NCBI RefSeq assembly: GCF_018394335.1
Contig: NZ_CP074572.1
Location: 2,046,001-2,110,000, forward strand
DNA: 64,000 nt
From: Shewanella dokdonensis
GTDB taxonomy: Bacteria; Pseudomonadota; Gammaproteobacteria; Enterobacterales; Shewanellaceae
Reading direction: 5' to 3'
Part shown: positions 47,724 through 57,617 of the stretch, one piece after another
How positions within the stretch are numbered: position 1 is the first letter of the stretch
Layout of the letters: every line of letters starts with the position of its first letter
The notes under the pieces: generated by a model
What the model was told of the DNA's origin: nothing
The model's database searches: none
Seen by the model: only the letters and a program-made list of their open reading frames with translations
Made by a program: the position numbers and the translations under genes

Positions 47724-48368
47724 TCAGGGTTCCATGTTGGCAATGAATTTATTGGATTCATCAATGGAGCGATTCATCTCTTTGATCAATGAAGAAATAT
47801 CAGTTTGCAGATTAGCAAACTCGCCCTTGATTGAGGCAATGGTCTGAGCATTGAGATTATGTTTGAGATACAGCATGTTGTCTTTCATCGCCGTCAGTAC
47901 TGGGGCCATTTTGCTTTCTGAACGACGCATACTTTTCAGCATCTGAGTGTAGGAACGCTGTGTTTGGTTCAATTTGCGCTGACTCTTCTGGCGAAGACTC
48001 GCTTTACTGATTTCCCCAATTTCATCTTGCCATTCATCAAACAGGGCATCGGCCACACTTTCGACTTTATTGATGCGATCGCTGACTTTATCGGCGGCTG
48101 ACTGGGCCGATTCATATTCGTCCTTGGCCTTGTCATAGGCCACTTCTAGGTCGCCGCCATTGTGATGCAGCAAGGCCTGCATCTCTTCCAGTGCCGAGCT
48201 AAACTGCTTTTGCGCGTCCTGCTGTGATTCTTGTGCGTCTTTAACGCGATCTACCATGATATCCCGTTTGTGATATCCCATTTTTTCCATGGCGCCAAAA
48301 TAGGCTGACTGGCAACCACCTAACAGTAATATCAGGCTTATTAGACCGCTGCTTACAAGTGCTTTCAT
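47724..48368 (-). CDS. DUF2959-family lipoprotein
   Basis: A 214-aa lipoprotein with lipobox LGGC at residue 19. The mature protein is almost wholly alpha-helical coiled coil (RVKDAQESQQDAQKQFSSAL; ELEVAYDKAKDEYESAQSAA-like stretches) and begins QSAYFGAMEKMGYHKRDIMV, the DUF2959 signature. Function unknown. It follows a small membrane protein by 19 bases on the same strand, so both may be one operon. Confidence 0.88.
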   Translation of the reverse strand: MKALVSSGLISLILLLGGCQSAYFGAMEKMGYHKRDIMVDRVKDAQESQQDAQKQFSSALEEMQALLHHNGGDLEVAYDKAKDEYESAQSAADKVSDRINKVESVADALFDEWQDEIGEISKASLRQKSQRKLNQTQRSYTQMLKSMRRSESKMAPVLTAMKDNMLYLKHNLNAQTIASIKGEFANLQTDISSLIKEMNRSIDESNKFIANMEP

Positions 48369-48387
48369 CGTGTATCCCTTTTATGTT

Positions 48388-48606
48388 TCAGGCGCGAAAT
48401 TTGGCGGCATCAATGATGCTCCATATATGGGCGATAGCGCCGATTATTGGTGGTATGACCAACCACCACAGGGAATAACCGACAACTGTGATAACGAAAA
48501 ATAGTATTGCTGCCAGAATACGTCCTTGAATCAGTTGTCCTAATCCGGGGAAAAAGACATTTACCAGCGCTGCGATAACATTGCCGGCAGATCCTTGTTG
48601 TGCCAT
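48388..48606 (-). CDS. Small two-helix membrane protein
   Basis: A 72-aa protein with start MAQQGSAGNVIAALVNVFFP at 48606, where AAGGAG lies at proper distance; a TTG one codon earlier is ignored. Two hydrophobic helices are separated by a short turn, and the FFPGLGQLIQGR motif resembles TM2-domain or YqaE-type small proteins. The C terminus is HIWSIIDAAKFRA. Probably cotranscribed with the DUF2959 lipoprotein. Confidence 0.75.
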   Translation of the reverse strand: MAQQGSAGNVIAALVNVFFPGLGQLIQGRILAAILFFVITVVGYSLWWLVIPPIIGAIAHIWSIIDAAKFRA

Positions 48607-48714
48607 CAAATATCTCCTTGGTTTCCGATATAAAAAGCCAGGCGCTTTTTATGCCGGGATTTTGTAATCTGTTTGTTATTGTACGAAGATATCGGCATAA
48701 GTCATCCAACAATC

Positions 48715-49612
48715 ATGATTACCGTGAAATCTCAATTAAGTTTGCAACGTACCGGCGCTATTGGGCGCAGTGTTTGGTGCTATGTTCTGCACGTCAAAAG
48801 TCGGGTGTTGAATGACCAAATCAATATTCGTGCTGGTCATCTGGCCTATGTAACCTTGTTGTCGCTGGTGCCTATGGTGGCGGTGACTATGTCGATGTTG
48901 TCGGCTTTCCCTGTGTTTAAGGGGTTCGCAAAGAGATCGAAAACTTTATCTATCAGAATTTTTTGCCCGCCGCTGGTGACACTGTGCAGGTGTATATCAA
49001 CCAGTTTGTGGGGAATGCGTCCAAGGGGACGGCCATTGGTATTGGCGCATTGATGGTGGTGGCAATTATGTTGATTTCAGCGATCGATAAGGCGCTGAAT
49101 TATATCTGGGGCAATCGCAGCAAACGGCCATTGGTGTTGTCCTTCTCCATGTACTGGATGATCCTCACTTTAGGTCCCATCCTGATTGGCGCTAGTCTAG
49201 CCGCCACCTCTTATGTGGTATCGCTAAAGATTTTCAATGAGGCCGACACTTACGGTGTTGGCGCTTTTTTCGTTGCACGCTTGCCTTTTTTATTTTCGGT
49301 GGCCACTTTCCTGTTGCTTTATACCGTGGTGCCCAACCAGAAAGTACAGCTGTTACATGCGTTACTGGGGGCCGTGGTTGCAGCCTTGCTGTTTGAAGCG
49401 AGTAAAAAGGTTTTGCTTTTTATGTGACACATTTCCCGACGTATGAAGCTATCTATGGTGCTCTGGCAACGATTCCCATTTTGTTCCTGTGGGTCTACCT
49501 GTCTTGGATGATTGTGTTGTTAGGCGCCGAAATAACCGCATCTTTACCTGAGTATCTGGAAGAACTACAACAGGTTGCCGATAATGATGTGACTCCAGAT
49601 GAGCAGAGTTGA
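48715..49612 (+). CDS. yihY: YihY/BrkB-family inner membrane protein (two frameshifts)
   Basis: Inner membrane protein of about 299 aa (UPF0761, formerly named RNase BN in error) with about six helices. Recognisable parts: [50 protein letters not shown] and [19 protein letters not shown]. Two breaks: G4 at 48921-48924 and T4 at 49411-49414. One base added at each restores [15 protein letters not shown] and [19 protein letters not shown]. Start [11 protein letters not shown] has only a weak ribosome site. It overlaps pip by 14 bases; yihY-pip-dtd form one unit. Confidence 0.88.
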
Positions 49613-50543
49613 ACCGCTATCGCGACAATGGCTAGATGTGGGGGATGGGCATCTGTTGCATCTGCTGCAATATGGCAAGCCCGATGGTATCCCCGTGTTA
49701 TTTTTGCACGGTGGCCCTGGCAGTGGCTGTCATGCAAGCGATCTGGCGCTGTTTGATCTGCAACGGTATCGGGTATTGCTGCTGGATCAACGTGGTGCCG
49801 GTCAGTCGCAGCCCTCGGGTAAGCTGGTGCATAACGATGTGTTGTGCCTGCTGACCGATATTGAACGCTTGCGACACTGGTTGGGGATTGAACGCTGGTG
49901 CTTAGCGGGAGGCTCGTTTGGTGCTACCTTGGGGCTCATCTACGGTGGTCTGTGTCCGCAGCGGGTGCTAGCGCAATGCTACTGGGGCGTCTTTGTGCCT
50001 TCTGCTGCTGGCCGCAGTTGGCTCTATGGTAGTCACGGGGCGGCCAAACGCTTCCCAGTGGATTATCGTGGTTGGCGCAACCCCGTCACTGGCACTAATG
50101 AAACTGAGCTATTACAGGCATATGCCCAGGCGTTACAGGCACAGGAGCGCCGAGCTGTTGCGGCTTGGTGTCGTTGGGAACGAACGCTGGCGCATCCTTG
50201 GACATTATTACCCGCAGACTATTCAGTTGCCGATCGCAGCTGTGCGCTGATTGAAAACCATTTTGCCTGCCATCATTATTTTGCCGCCTATACATTGATG
50301 CGGGCCACCCTTAATCGCTGGCCGCCCTCGACGCAGTTGTTGCAGGGCGAGCAAGATTGGGTATGCCCACCATTTTTATTGCAACAGTTGTTAGCCAAAC
50401 AGCAACAGCCCGTAGCGCTGCAACTGATCCGTGGCGGGCATCACTCATTGCTGGATGCCCGGATGCAACAAGCCGTGATTGCCGCCATCGCACAAATGGC
50501 TGACAATATCGAACCATCAATCACAATGAGAACAACTGAGTGA
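49599..50543 (+). CDS. pip: Prolyl aminopeptidase (proline iminopeptidase)
   Basis: A 314-aa alpha/beta-hydrolase that releases N-terminal proline. Oxyanion loop HGGPGSG, nucleophile elbow GGSFGATL, acid region GEQDWVCPP and catalytic His in [10 protein letters not shown]. The DQRGAGQS motif is diagnostic for the S33 family. It starts inside the end of yihY and its stop overlaps dtd (GTGA). Confidence 0.92.
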   Translation: MSRVEPLSRQWLDVGDGHLLHLLQYGKPDGIPVLFLHGGPGSGCHASDLALFDLQRYRVLLLDQRGAGQSQPSGKLVHNDVLCLLTDIERLRHWLGIERWCLAGGSFGATLGLIYGGLCPQRVLAQCYWGVFVPSAAGRSWLYGSHGAAKRFPVDYRGWRNPVTGTNETELLQAYAQALQAQERRAVAAWCRWERTLAHPWTLLPADYSVADRSCALIENHFACHHYFAAYTLMRATLNRWPPSTQLLQGEQDWVCPPFLLQQLLAKQQQPVALQLIRGGHHSLLDARMQQAVIAAIAQMADNIEPSITMRTTE

Positions 50544-50977
50544 TAGCGCTGATCCAACGAGTGACACAAGCGAGTGTTACCGTCAATGAACAAGTCGTCG
50601 GGGAAATTGGCAAGGGGTTGTTGGTACTGCTGGGTGTTGAACATCAGGATGATGCCACCACAGTTGCCAAACTGGCACACAAGGTGCTGCATTATCGGGT
50701 CTTCAGCGATGAGCAGGGTAAGATGAATCTCAATCTATCTCAGGTTGGGGGCAGCTTATTAGTGGTATCGCAATTCACTCTGGCTGCAGACACCAGCCGT
50801 GGCTTGCGCCCCAGTTTTTCCAGTGCCGCCGTTCCGGCTCAGGCTGATGAACTTTATCAAGCCTTTATTGGGTATTGTCGGGATGCGGGAATCACTGTGG
50901 CAAACGGTCGTTTTGCGGCCGATATGCAGGTGGCTCTCATCAACGATGGGCCTGTGACCTTTAACTTACGAGCATAA
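50540..50977 (+). CDS. dtd: D-aminoacyl-tRNA deacylase
   Basis: A 145-aa enzyme that hydrolyses D-aminoacyl-tRNAs. Starts with GTG (protein [15 protein letters not shown]) overlapping the pip stop. Catalytic SQFTL motif ([10 protein letters not shown]) and C-terminal cross-subunit GPVTF motif ([11 protein letters not shown]) are present. Length is exactly that of the family. Third gene of yihY-pip-dtd. Confidence 0.97.
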   Translation: MIALIQRVTQASVTVNEQVVGEIGKGLLVLLGVEHQDDATTVAKLAHKVLHYRVFSDEQGKMNLNLSQVGGSLLVVSQFTLAADTSRGLRPSFSSAAVPAQADELYQAFIGYCRDAGITVANGRFAADMQVALINDGPVTFNLRA

Positions 50978-51125
50978 TGGCTTATGGTGCAGTGGTCTTA
51001 TAACCTTTCTATTTAATCGAATAAAAAATCAAATTTTATCCGCTTTTTATCTAATTTCTCTGTCTATAGACTGGCTCCATTATTTAGGGAAAGCCCTGAG
51101 CAGTTATCCAAATATAGCGGAGTGA

Positions 51126-51722
<597 letters not shown>

Positions 51723-51773
51723 CAATTAGCACCTGATTGCATCGTAGCTGTCAGCGAACGATGATACATTTCA

Positions 51774-51804
51774 AGCCCCGATAGTCTATCGGGGCTTGTT
51801 GTTA
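51774..51804 (+). terminator. Terminator of azoR
   Basis: AAGCCCCGATA, loop GTC and TATCGGGGCTT form an 11-bp perfect stem followed by GTTGTT, about 50 bases after the azoR stop. The U-tract is poor but the stem is strong. Confidence 0.75.
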
Positions 51805-52219
51805 TGGTGCCTTATCTTCCTCAGTTATGGTATCGAGATAAACATCCTCCCTTTGAAACGGGTACCGTTGAAACTGAAGTCGTGCTCTTCGGTGAAGACG
51901 TTACTGCCTAGACAGCTAACATGGTGCCAGACTCATTTCCCAATCGCTGATACGAATGACCTGTTCCAAATTTGGCGCTAATGCAGCGAGACTGCTATTT
52001 GAGTGTGTTTGCAGGGCTGAACGATAGAAACATGGGGACTTAATAAATAAAGACTGGCAGCAATGTTTTTGTGGGGATGAGTATTAAGCTCATGGCGCTT
52101 GCTGAACGAAAGAGCCTCCCGATGGAGGCTCTATACAGATCCGATGCACTAGCTGACTAACGGTGTTGTTGAATTTTTGCTGGCAACAACCTGTTGGTTA
52201 GCTCATCGATAATGCTACG
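51799..52219. other. Gene-free region between azoR and scyA
   Basis: About 420 bases. A 35-codon plus-strand frame starting near 51804 (MVPYLPQLWYRDKHPP) lacks a ribosome site and I do not call it. The right end holds the scyA terminator. In related genomes the other ccm genes lie next to scyA (from memory); nothing of them is recognisable here. Confidence 0.5.
52107..52132 (-). terminator. Terminator of scyA
   Basis: AGAGCCTCC and GGAGGCTCT pair perfectly around a CGAT loop; on the minus strand a short TTTCGTT follows. It lies about 90 bases past the scyA stop. Confidence 0.7.
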
Positions 52220-52519
52220 TTATTTTTTCTTCGCCATAAAATCAATGGCTTGTTTAAGCTCGTCGTCTGAGCAACTGCTGCACATACCGCCCGCAGGCAT
52301 ATTGCCTTTACCGTCTTTGACGCTCTTGAGCAAGCTATCCATACCTTTATCCATCAACGACTTCCATGCGGCTTCCTGATGCGCTCTTGGCGCACCGCCC
52401 ACACCGCTGGCATGACAGAACATACAGGATTTGTTGTAAACGGCTTCACCATCCTGGGCTGAAACGCTAGCAGTGAAACTGAGCGCAGTAAGTGCGGCAG
52501 TGATAAATATCTTTTTCAT
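52220..52519 (-). CDS. scyA: ScyA-type monoheme cytochrome c (c5 family)
   Basis: A 99-aa periplasmic cytochrome with signal peptide ending SVSAQ. One haem site CMFCH, followed by a c5-type GVGGAPRA and a methionine ligand candidate in GNMPAGGM; two further cysteines (CSSC) form the usual c5 disulfide. In Shewanella the homologue ScyA passes electrons in the periplasm, for example to cytochrome c peroxidase and cbb3 oxidase. The start has AGGA at a proper distance. It is divergent from ccmABCDE, whose products attach its haem. Confidence 0.88.
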   Translation of the reverse strand: MKKIFITAALTALSFTASVSAQDGEAVYNKSCMFCHASGVGGAPRAHQEAAWKSLMDKGMDSLLKSVKDGKGNMPAGGMCSSCSDDELKQAIDFMAKKK

Positions 52520-52844
52520 AAACTTCGTTCCTAAAGCAAAGACTTATCAAGTACACAGCTGCCTTATGTTATGTGGCAGACTTGTTGTTGCGTGCTGTAC
52601 CAGCCTACATCAAAGTATCGGGAAACTCATCTTTTTGTGAGCTGACTCTCATCTTAAAATTGCTTAGCAGATAAAGTTTTGTAAATCACTAATATATTAT
52701 TCACTTATGAAAAAGTTCCCAAAAGATCCCTTTTATTGGAAGCACATCAAATTGCTGAAACTTAATCAAAAGCAGATGTAAACCCAATTGTTGCTTTATG
52801 TTAGGATCATTGGCGTTCAGAAGTGCATGTTTATCGAGGGCTAA
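52520..52844. promoter_or_regulatory. scyA / ccmA divergent intergenic region
   Basis: About 325 non-coding bases with the promoters for scyA and ccmA. A CRP-like element TGTGAGCTGACTCTCA (52636-52651) has one mismatch in the right half-site. Nothing else is recognised. Confidence 0.45.
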
Positions 52845-53492
52845 GTGACAGCACCATCCAACCCACCATTACTGTCTGCCAGCCACCTCACGTGTATCCG
52901 TGAAGAACGGATCCTGTTTGATGATCTCAGCTTCGAGATCAACGGTGGCGATATTGTGCAGATTGAAGGCCCCAACGGCGCAGGTAAAACTAGCTTACTG
53001 CGGATCCTCGCAGGTCTCTCTCGTCCATATGGCGGAGAAGTGCTATTTCAGGGAGAACCCATCGTCCGTTGCCGTGATGAATTCAACGAAGATCTGCTGT
53101 ATCTCGGGCATCTTGCTGGCGTCAAGAGCGAGCTGACTGCGGAAGAGAACCTTAACTTCAACTTAAGGATTAGCGGTTACGCTCAGTTTGATCCAAGAGA
53201 GATCCTAGCTAAGGTCAACCTCACCGGATTTGAAGACGCCTTAGCCGGGCATTTGTCGGCAGGCCAGCATCGCCGTACGGCCTTGGCTCGCTTGTGGCAT
53301 ACCGCCTGCAAAATCTGGATCTTGGATGAACCCTTTACGGCTATCGACAAAAAAGGGGTTGCAGAACTTGAAGAGTTGTTTATTGCCCATGCTAATGACG
53401 GTGGCTGTGTCATTCTCACCACTCATCAGGATATGGGGATCATCTCCGATGACAGGTTACGCAAAATCCGTTTGGATTATCGGTTCGTATAG
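52845..53492 (+). CDS. ccmA: CcmA, haem exporter ATPase subunit
   Basis: A 215-aa ABC ATPase that, with CcmB, drives release of holo-CcmE during cytochrome c maturation. Starts with GTG, with GAGGG upstream. Walker [10 protein letters not shown], signature [14 protein letters not shown], Walker B IWILDEPF, switch His in ILTTHQD. First gene of ccmABCDE. Confidence 0.96.
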   Translation: MTAPSNPPLLSASHLTCIREERILFDDLSFEINGGDIVQIEGPNGAGKTSLLRILAGLSRPYGGEVLFQGEPIVRCRDEFNEDLLYLGHLAGVKSELTAEENLNFNLRISGYAQFDPREILAKVNLTGFEDALAGHLSAGQHRRTALARLWHTACKIWILDEPFTAIDKKGVAELEELFIAHANDGGCVILTTHQDMGIISDDRLRKIRLDYRFV

Positions 53493-53500
53493 GGAATAAG

Positions 53501-54187
53501 ATGAACAGAGGTATCAGTTACACCCAGGCATTTTTCACTCTGCTCCAGCGCGACCTGAAAATTGCTGTGCGTCATCGTGGTGATATTTTCAACCCGCTGC
53601 TGTTCTTTATCATTGTCGTTACCCTGTTCCCGTTGGGGATCGGTTCTGAAGCAAAAATTCTCAGCCGAGTTGCGCCGGGGATTATCTGGGTCGCGGCGTT
53701 GTTGGCTTCAATGTTATCACTAGAGCGGCTGTTCAAAGCTGACTTTGCTGATGGCAGTCTGGAGCAAATGCTACTCAGCCCTCAGCCGCTACAACTATTA
53801 GTGTTATCCAAAGTGTTGGCGCACTGGCTGCTGACCGGCGTGCCTTTAATTATTGTGGCCCCATTATTGGCCGTGTTGCTGCACATGGATGGCAACGCTT
53901 ATCCAGCATTGATTGAAACCCTGCTGCTGGGAACCCCAGTGTTAAGCCTGTTGGGTGCCATTGGTGTGGCATTAACCGTTGGGCTGCGTAAAGGCGGGGT
54001 ATTACTGAGTTTGTTAATTTTACCGCTGTATATTCCAGTACTGATTTTTGCTACTGGCGCGATAGAATTTGCCGCAACTAAACAACCCTATGATGGCCAG
54101 TTGGCAATTATTGCCGCTTTGCTGGTCGGATCCTTGGTTTTGGCGCCCTTTGCCATTGGCGCCTCCTTACGTGTGAGTACAAACTGA
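53501..54187 (+). CDS. ccmB: CcmB, haem exporter permease subunit
   Basis: A 228-aa membrane protein with six helices, partner of CcmA. Family start AFFTLLQRDLKIAVRHRGDI and FNPLLFFIIVVTLFPLGIG are clear, as is LERLFKADFADGSLEQMLLS. Located 8 bases after ccmA and just before ccmC. Confidence 0.97.
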   Translation: MNRGISYTQAFFTLLQRDLKIAVRHRGDIFNPLLFFIIVVTLFPLGIGSEAKILSRVAPGIIWVAALLASMLSLERLFKADFADGSLEQMLLSPQPLQLLVLSKVLAHWLLTGVPLIIVAPLLAVLLHMDGNAYPALIETLLLGTPVLSLLGAIGVALTVGLRKGGVLLSLLILPLYIPVLIFATGAIEFAATKQPYDGQLAIIAALLVGSLVLAPFAIGASLRVSTN

Positions 54188-54188
54188 T

Positions 54189-54932
54189 ATGTGGAAATGG
54201 TTACATCCTTACGCTGAGCCCCAAAGGGCATACCAGTTGGCCGGGAAATTCATTCCTTGGTTATCTATTCTTGCCACGCTAATGCTGCTTACTGGCACTA
54301 TCTGGGGCATGGTGTTTTCACCGACTGACTATCAGCAAGGCGATAGCTATCGCATCATTTTTGTGCATGTGCCTGCGGCCTCTATGTCAATGAGTGCCTA
54401 TGTTGGGATGGCGATTGCAGCGTTTATTGGTCTGGTTTGGCAAATCAAACTCGCAGACTGGATGGCCGCCTCCATTGCTCCTGTCGGTGCTGTCATTACC
54501 TTCATTGCATTGGTTACTGGCTCTACTTGGGGCAAGCCAATGTGGGGTACCTGGTGGGTTTGGGATGCGCGTTTGACTTCCGAGTTAGTGCTGCTATTCC
54601 TGTATCTGGGTGTGATCTCGCTCTACGCTTCGTTCGAAGATAAGGTATTAGCTGCCCGTGCTGCTGGCATTTTAGCCATAGTAGGTGTAATTAATATTCC
54701 TATAATTAAGTATTCTGTGGATTGGTGGAACTCCTTGCATCAGGGATCTATCAAAATGACCGGTAAAACAGCCATGCCACCCGATATGCTGGTACCGCTA
54801 GTGATCAATATTCTGGGCTTTGGGGTAATGATTGCGGCATTGAGTTTGATACGCTTCCGCGCCGAAGTGTTGGCTCGTAACGGTATGCGTCCCTGGGTAA
54901 GGGAACTGGCACAAGCTGAAGGAGTCAAATGA
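54189..54932 (+). CDS. ccmC: CcmC, haem-handling protein
   Basis: A 247-aa membrane protein of six helices that binds haem and transfers it to CcmE. It carries the tryptophan-rich WGTWWVWDARL motif and the conserved periplasmic histidines (IFVHVPAASMSM; WNSLHQGSI). Its stop overlaps the ccmD start. Confidence 0.97.
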   Translation: MWKWLHPYAEPQRAYQLAGKFIPWLSILATLMLLTGTIWGMVFSPTDYQQGDSYRIIFVHVPAASMSMSAYVGMAIAAFIGLVWQIKLADWMAASIAPVGAVITFIALVTGSTWGKPMWGTWWVWDARLTSELVLLFLYLGVISLYASFEDKVLAARAAGILAIVGVINIPIIKYSVDWWNSLHQGSIKMTGKTAMPPDMLVPLVINILGFGVMIAALSLIRFRAEVLARNGMRPWVRELAQAEGVK

Positions 54933-55138
54933 TGCAAGCACAATTTCAGTCCGTAGCAGATTTCTTCCACATGGGCGGATATGCCTTTTACGTGTGGCTG
55001 TCCTATGGCGTTGCTTATGGCGCGTTGGGCATATTGATTGGTTTTTGCATCACCCGTAAGCGGCGGGTATTGAAAGAGATTGCAGCAAAGGTCAAGCGTG
55101 AAGAGCGTTTGGCGCAACATCGGAGTAACAAACAGTGA
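54929..55138 (+). CDS. ccmD: CcmD, small haem-exporter subunit
   Basis: A 69-aa protein with one membrane helix ([20 protein letters not shown]) followed by a basic cytoplasmic tail ([19 protein letters not shown]). The start has two adjacent ATGs (54929 or 54932), overlapping ccmC. CcmD stabilises the CcmABCD complex and aids release of haem-loaded CcmE. Its stop overlaps ccmE (GTGA). Confidence 0.94.
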   Translation: MMQAQFQSVADFFHMGGYAFYVWLSYGVAYGALGILIGFCITRKRRVLKEIAAKVKREERLAQHRSNKQ

Positions 55139-55629
55139 ACTCAAGACGCAAAAAGAGATTAGTTCTGGCCAGTGCGCTGGTGGGCGGTGTTGCAGCAGTG
55201 GCCTCATTGCTGCTGTACGCGCTGAATTCTAACCTTAACCTGTTCTATACCCCGTCTGAGATCATCAACGGTAAAGTGGATACAGGCGTTAAACCAGAAA
55301 TCGGTGACCGTATCCGTATTGGTGGTATGGTGACAGAAGGTACTGTCGTTAGAGATCCCAAAAGTCTAGACGTCAGCTTTGCTGTGCACGATGCCAATGG
55401 TGGGCAAGTGACCGTCACCTATGATGATCTATTACCGGATCTATTCCGTGAAGGTCAGGGCGTTGTTGCTCAAGGGGTACTGGTTGCTCCTGGAAAACTG
55501 CAAGCGACCGAAGTGTTAGCCAAACATGACGAAAACTACATGCCGCCAGAAGTAGCTGCCGCTATGGGTAAAAACCATCAGAAGATGGAATACACCGCAG
55601 AACAGATGGCATCTGGTGGTAGTAAGTAA
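55135..55629 (+). CDS. ccmE: CcmE, periplasmic haem chaperone
   Basis: A 164-aa membrane-anchored OB-fold protein. Starts with GTG ([18 protein letters not shown], one helix). The haem-binding histidine is in [13 protein letters not shown], with the conserved tyrosine in the same motif; FYTPSEI and [12 protein letters not shown] mark the fold. Last gene of the cluster. CcmF, CcmG, CcmH and CcmI are not encoded in this window. Confidence 0.97.
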   Translation: MNSRRKKRLVLASALVGGVAAVASLLLYALNSNLNLFYTPSEIINGKVDTGVKPEIGDRIRIGGMVTEGTVVRDPKSLDVSFAVHDANGGQVTVTYDDLLPDLFREGQGVVAQGVLVAPGKLQATEVLAKHDENYMPPEVAAAMGKNHQKMEYTAEQMASGGSK

Positions 55630-55641
55630 AGCATGCAAAAT

Positions 55642-55667
55642 AAAAAAGGCGCATTGGCGCCTTTTTT
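55642..55667. terminator. Bidirectional terminator between ccmE and yjjG
   Basis: AAAAAAGGCGC, short loop and GGCGCCTTTTTT: a GC stem flanked by an A tract and a T tract, able to stop transcription from both sides. Confidence 0.9.
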
Positions 55668-55676
55668 ATTGCCTTG

Positions 55677-56375
55677 TTAAGCTGCACAACACAGTAATTG
55701 CTGCAGTTCTGGCAATGATGTCACTTCATAATTAGGTGTGATACCTTCTGGGCGTGATGCTCCGTGGCTGTTGAGCCAGCAGGTATGTAGTCCGGCGTTC
55801 AGGCCACCTTGGACATCGGTATGTGGGTTATCGCCAACCATCAGCACTCGATGGCGTTGGGGATTATCCATCTGCGCTAACGCGTGCTCGAAGATCGCTT
55901 TCTCGGGCTTAGGTGCACCGACCTCTTCGGAAATAACCAATACATCGATTAACTCAGTCAATCCGACTTTTTCCAAACGAATACGTTGCAGCGCTGAGAA
56001 CCCATTAGTGACTATGCCTAGTTTCGTACGCCCTTTCAGGCAACCCAATAACTCCGCTGCACCGGGTAGCATTTCGCATATTTCAGCCATTGCTAGCAGA
56101 TACTGCTGATTCAATAGCAAAGGGGCAACGCCCAATTGCTGCCCCCAGAAGGCAAAACGGCGACTTTGTAGCGTTTCGGCATCGATCTGTTGTGCCTGAT
56201 AAGCCTGCCATAAAGGCACGTTTGCCGCTGAGTAATCAGCGAATTCTGCCGGACCAAAATCCACCCCATAGCGGGAAAACATCAGCCGTAATCCTCGCTC
56301 AGCATCGAAGTTAAACAGCGTATCATCGGCATCGAACAGCACCCAGTCATAATCTGGGTGGCGGGTAGTGGTCAT
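55677..56375 (-). CDS. yjjG: YjjG-type HAD nucleotidase
   Basis: A 232-aa HAD-superfamily phosphatase, close to the pyrimidine 5'-nucleotidase YjjG (house-cleaning of non-canonical nucleotides). Motif I FDADDTLFNF, motif II IVTNG, motif III lysine in GAPKPEKAIFE, motif IV VGDNPHTDVQGG. The start at 56375 has GGAG five bases upstream; a longer frame to 56459 is rejected. Confidence 0.9.
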   Translation of the reverse strand: MTTTRHPDYDWVLFDADDTLFNFDAERGLRLMFSRYGVDFGPAEFADYSAANVPLWQAYQAQQIDAETLQSRRFAFWGQQLGVAPLLLNQQYLLAMAEICEMLPGAAELLGCLKGRTKLGIVTNGFSALQRIRLEKVGLTELIDVLVISEEVGAPKPEKAIFEHALAQMDNPQRHRVLMVGDNPHTDVQGGLNAGLHTCWLNSHGASRPEGITPNYEVTSLPELQQLLCCAA

Positions 56376-56512
56376 AGTTACTCCAGTGGATTTCCCACAA
56401 ATTGTGGTTGATCTTAAGCGGATAGCCGCATTGAGACAACGTCTTACACCACGATACAATTAACGGCATTGTTAGCTCATCATGGTGAAAACCCAAGCTA
56501 GGCACTTAGGCA

Positions 56513-57607
56513 TTAGGTTTTTAGAATGGCCCTGATAACCGTTTCTTGCGCCAGTAATTGTTGGTAAAGGGTAAACTGGTTGGCTGCCCGTTCAAGATTG
56601 TGTTGTGGATGGCTGATGCGAAAATAACGGTCCCCATCCAGATAGTCAGTTAAAAAACGTACCGCTAACATCAGTGTCACTACGCGGATCCCCAACCAGA
56701 GACTTTGCTGTTCAACGGGCGTCATGGTGGTGCCGAGCGCTTGTTGCCAGCCTGCTACTAGCGCCGAGAAATACTCCGGCAGCATACGTACCTGTTGCAG
56801 CTCTGTGGCATCTTCAGCGACAGCGGCACAGCAACTGCGCACCATGTCGCCAAAGTCGTACATTAAATATCCAGGCATACAGGTATCGAGGTCGACAACC
56901 GCTAATGGGTGCTGTCGATCTTCAGTAAATAGCAAATTATTGCTCTTGGTGTCATTGTGACAAATACGCCGTGGTAGCTGCGGTTCTATCTCTGCCAATT
57001 CGGCTACTAATGCCTGCTGAGCCAAGGCGAATTCATACCATTGACGACAACATTTGAGGCGTTGCAAGTGGTCGGTCGCGGCTGCTTGCTGCAACGCATC
57101 CAATCTGGCTGAGAGTGAACGGAACGCTGGGATGACCTCCTGTAGCTTATCGGGATCAAGGTCGGCAAGAGCCGCAACAAACTGACCAAATGCCCGCGCC
57201 AATTGCTGTGCTTGTTGCGGCGACGTGAGTTGTTCAACACTACAGCTGTCTTTGATATAACTGATAGCGCGCCAAAACCCTCGCTCGCCCATATCAACAG
57301 CCAACTCGCCACTCAAGGTTGTCAATGGTTGTGTCACTGCTAACGGGTAAGCCGTTTGTGGCAGAGATAGGTGCTGGGCAATAACCGCCGCATTATTCAC
57401 CAATGCCCAAGGCGCCGGAAATACCCCCGTGTTGAGCTGCTGCAACACTAATGAGATACGCTGACTGGTGATTTGCCACGTACTGTTGATATGTCCATTG
57501 CCCAAGGGCTGGATCAGTGCTTGAGGCAGCTCTTGGTCGTTGAGGTAATGAGGTAATACTTCATGCCGGATGAACGCTGTGGTAACAGCAACATTTGCGT
57601 GAGACAA
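56513..57607 (-). CDS. APH-fold small-molecule kinase, NahK-like
   Basis: A kinase of about 364 aa with the aminoglycoside-phosphotransferase fold. Nucleotide loop LGNGHINSTW; catalytic CHNDTKSNNLLF and metal-binding VVDLDTCMPGYLMYDFGD. The pattern is close to N-acetylhexosamine 1-kinase (NahK) and related sugar kinases, so the substrate is more likely a sugar or amino alcohol than an antibiotic. I propose a TTG start at 57607 (AAGGA seven bases upstream, 10 bases after the previous gene); the ATG at 57688 would overlap the upstream gene by about 70 bases. It follows the DUF805-like gene on the same strand. Confidence 0.8.
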   Translation of the reverse strand: MSHANVAVTTAFIRHEVLPHYLNDQELPQALIQPLGNGHINSTWQITSQRISLVLQQLNTGVFPAPWALVNNAAVIAQHLSLPQTAYPLAVTQPLTTLSGELAVDMGERGFWRAISYIKDSCSVEQLTSPQQAQQLARAFGQFVAALADLDPDKLQEVIPAFRSLSARLDALQQAAATDHLQRLKCCRQWYEFALAQQALVAELAEIEPQLPRRICHNDTKSNNLLFTEDRQHPLAVVDLDTCMPGYLMYDFGDMVRSCCAAVAEDATELQQVRMLPEYFSALVAGWQQALGTTMTPVEQQSLWLGIRVVTLMLAVRFLTDYLDGDRYFRISHPQHNLERAANQFTLYQQLLAQETVIRAILKT

Positions 57608-57617
57608 ATGAAAATCC

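Noticed and set aside
51804..51911. 35-codon small gene after azoR
   Set aside because: No ribosome site, and it begins within the terminator region of azoR.
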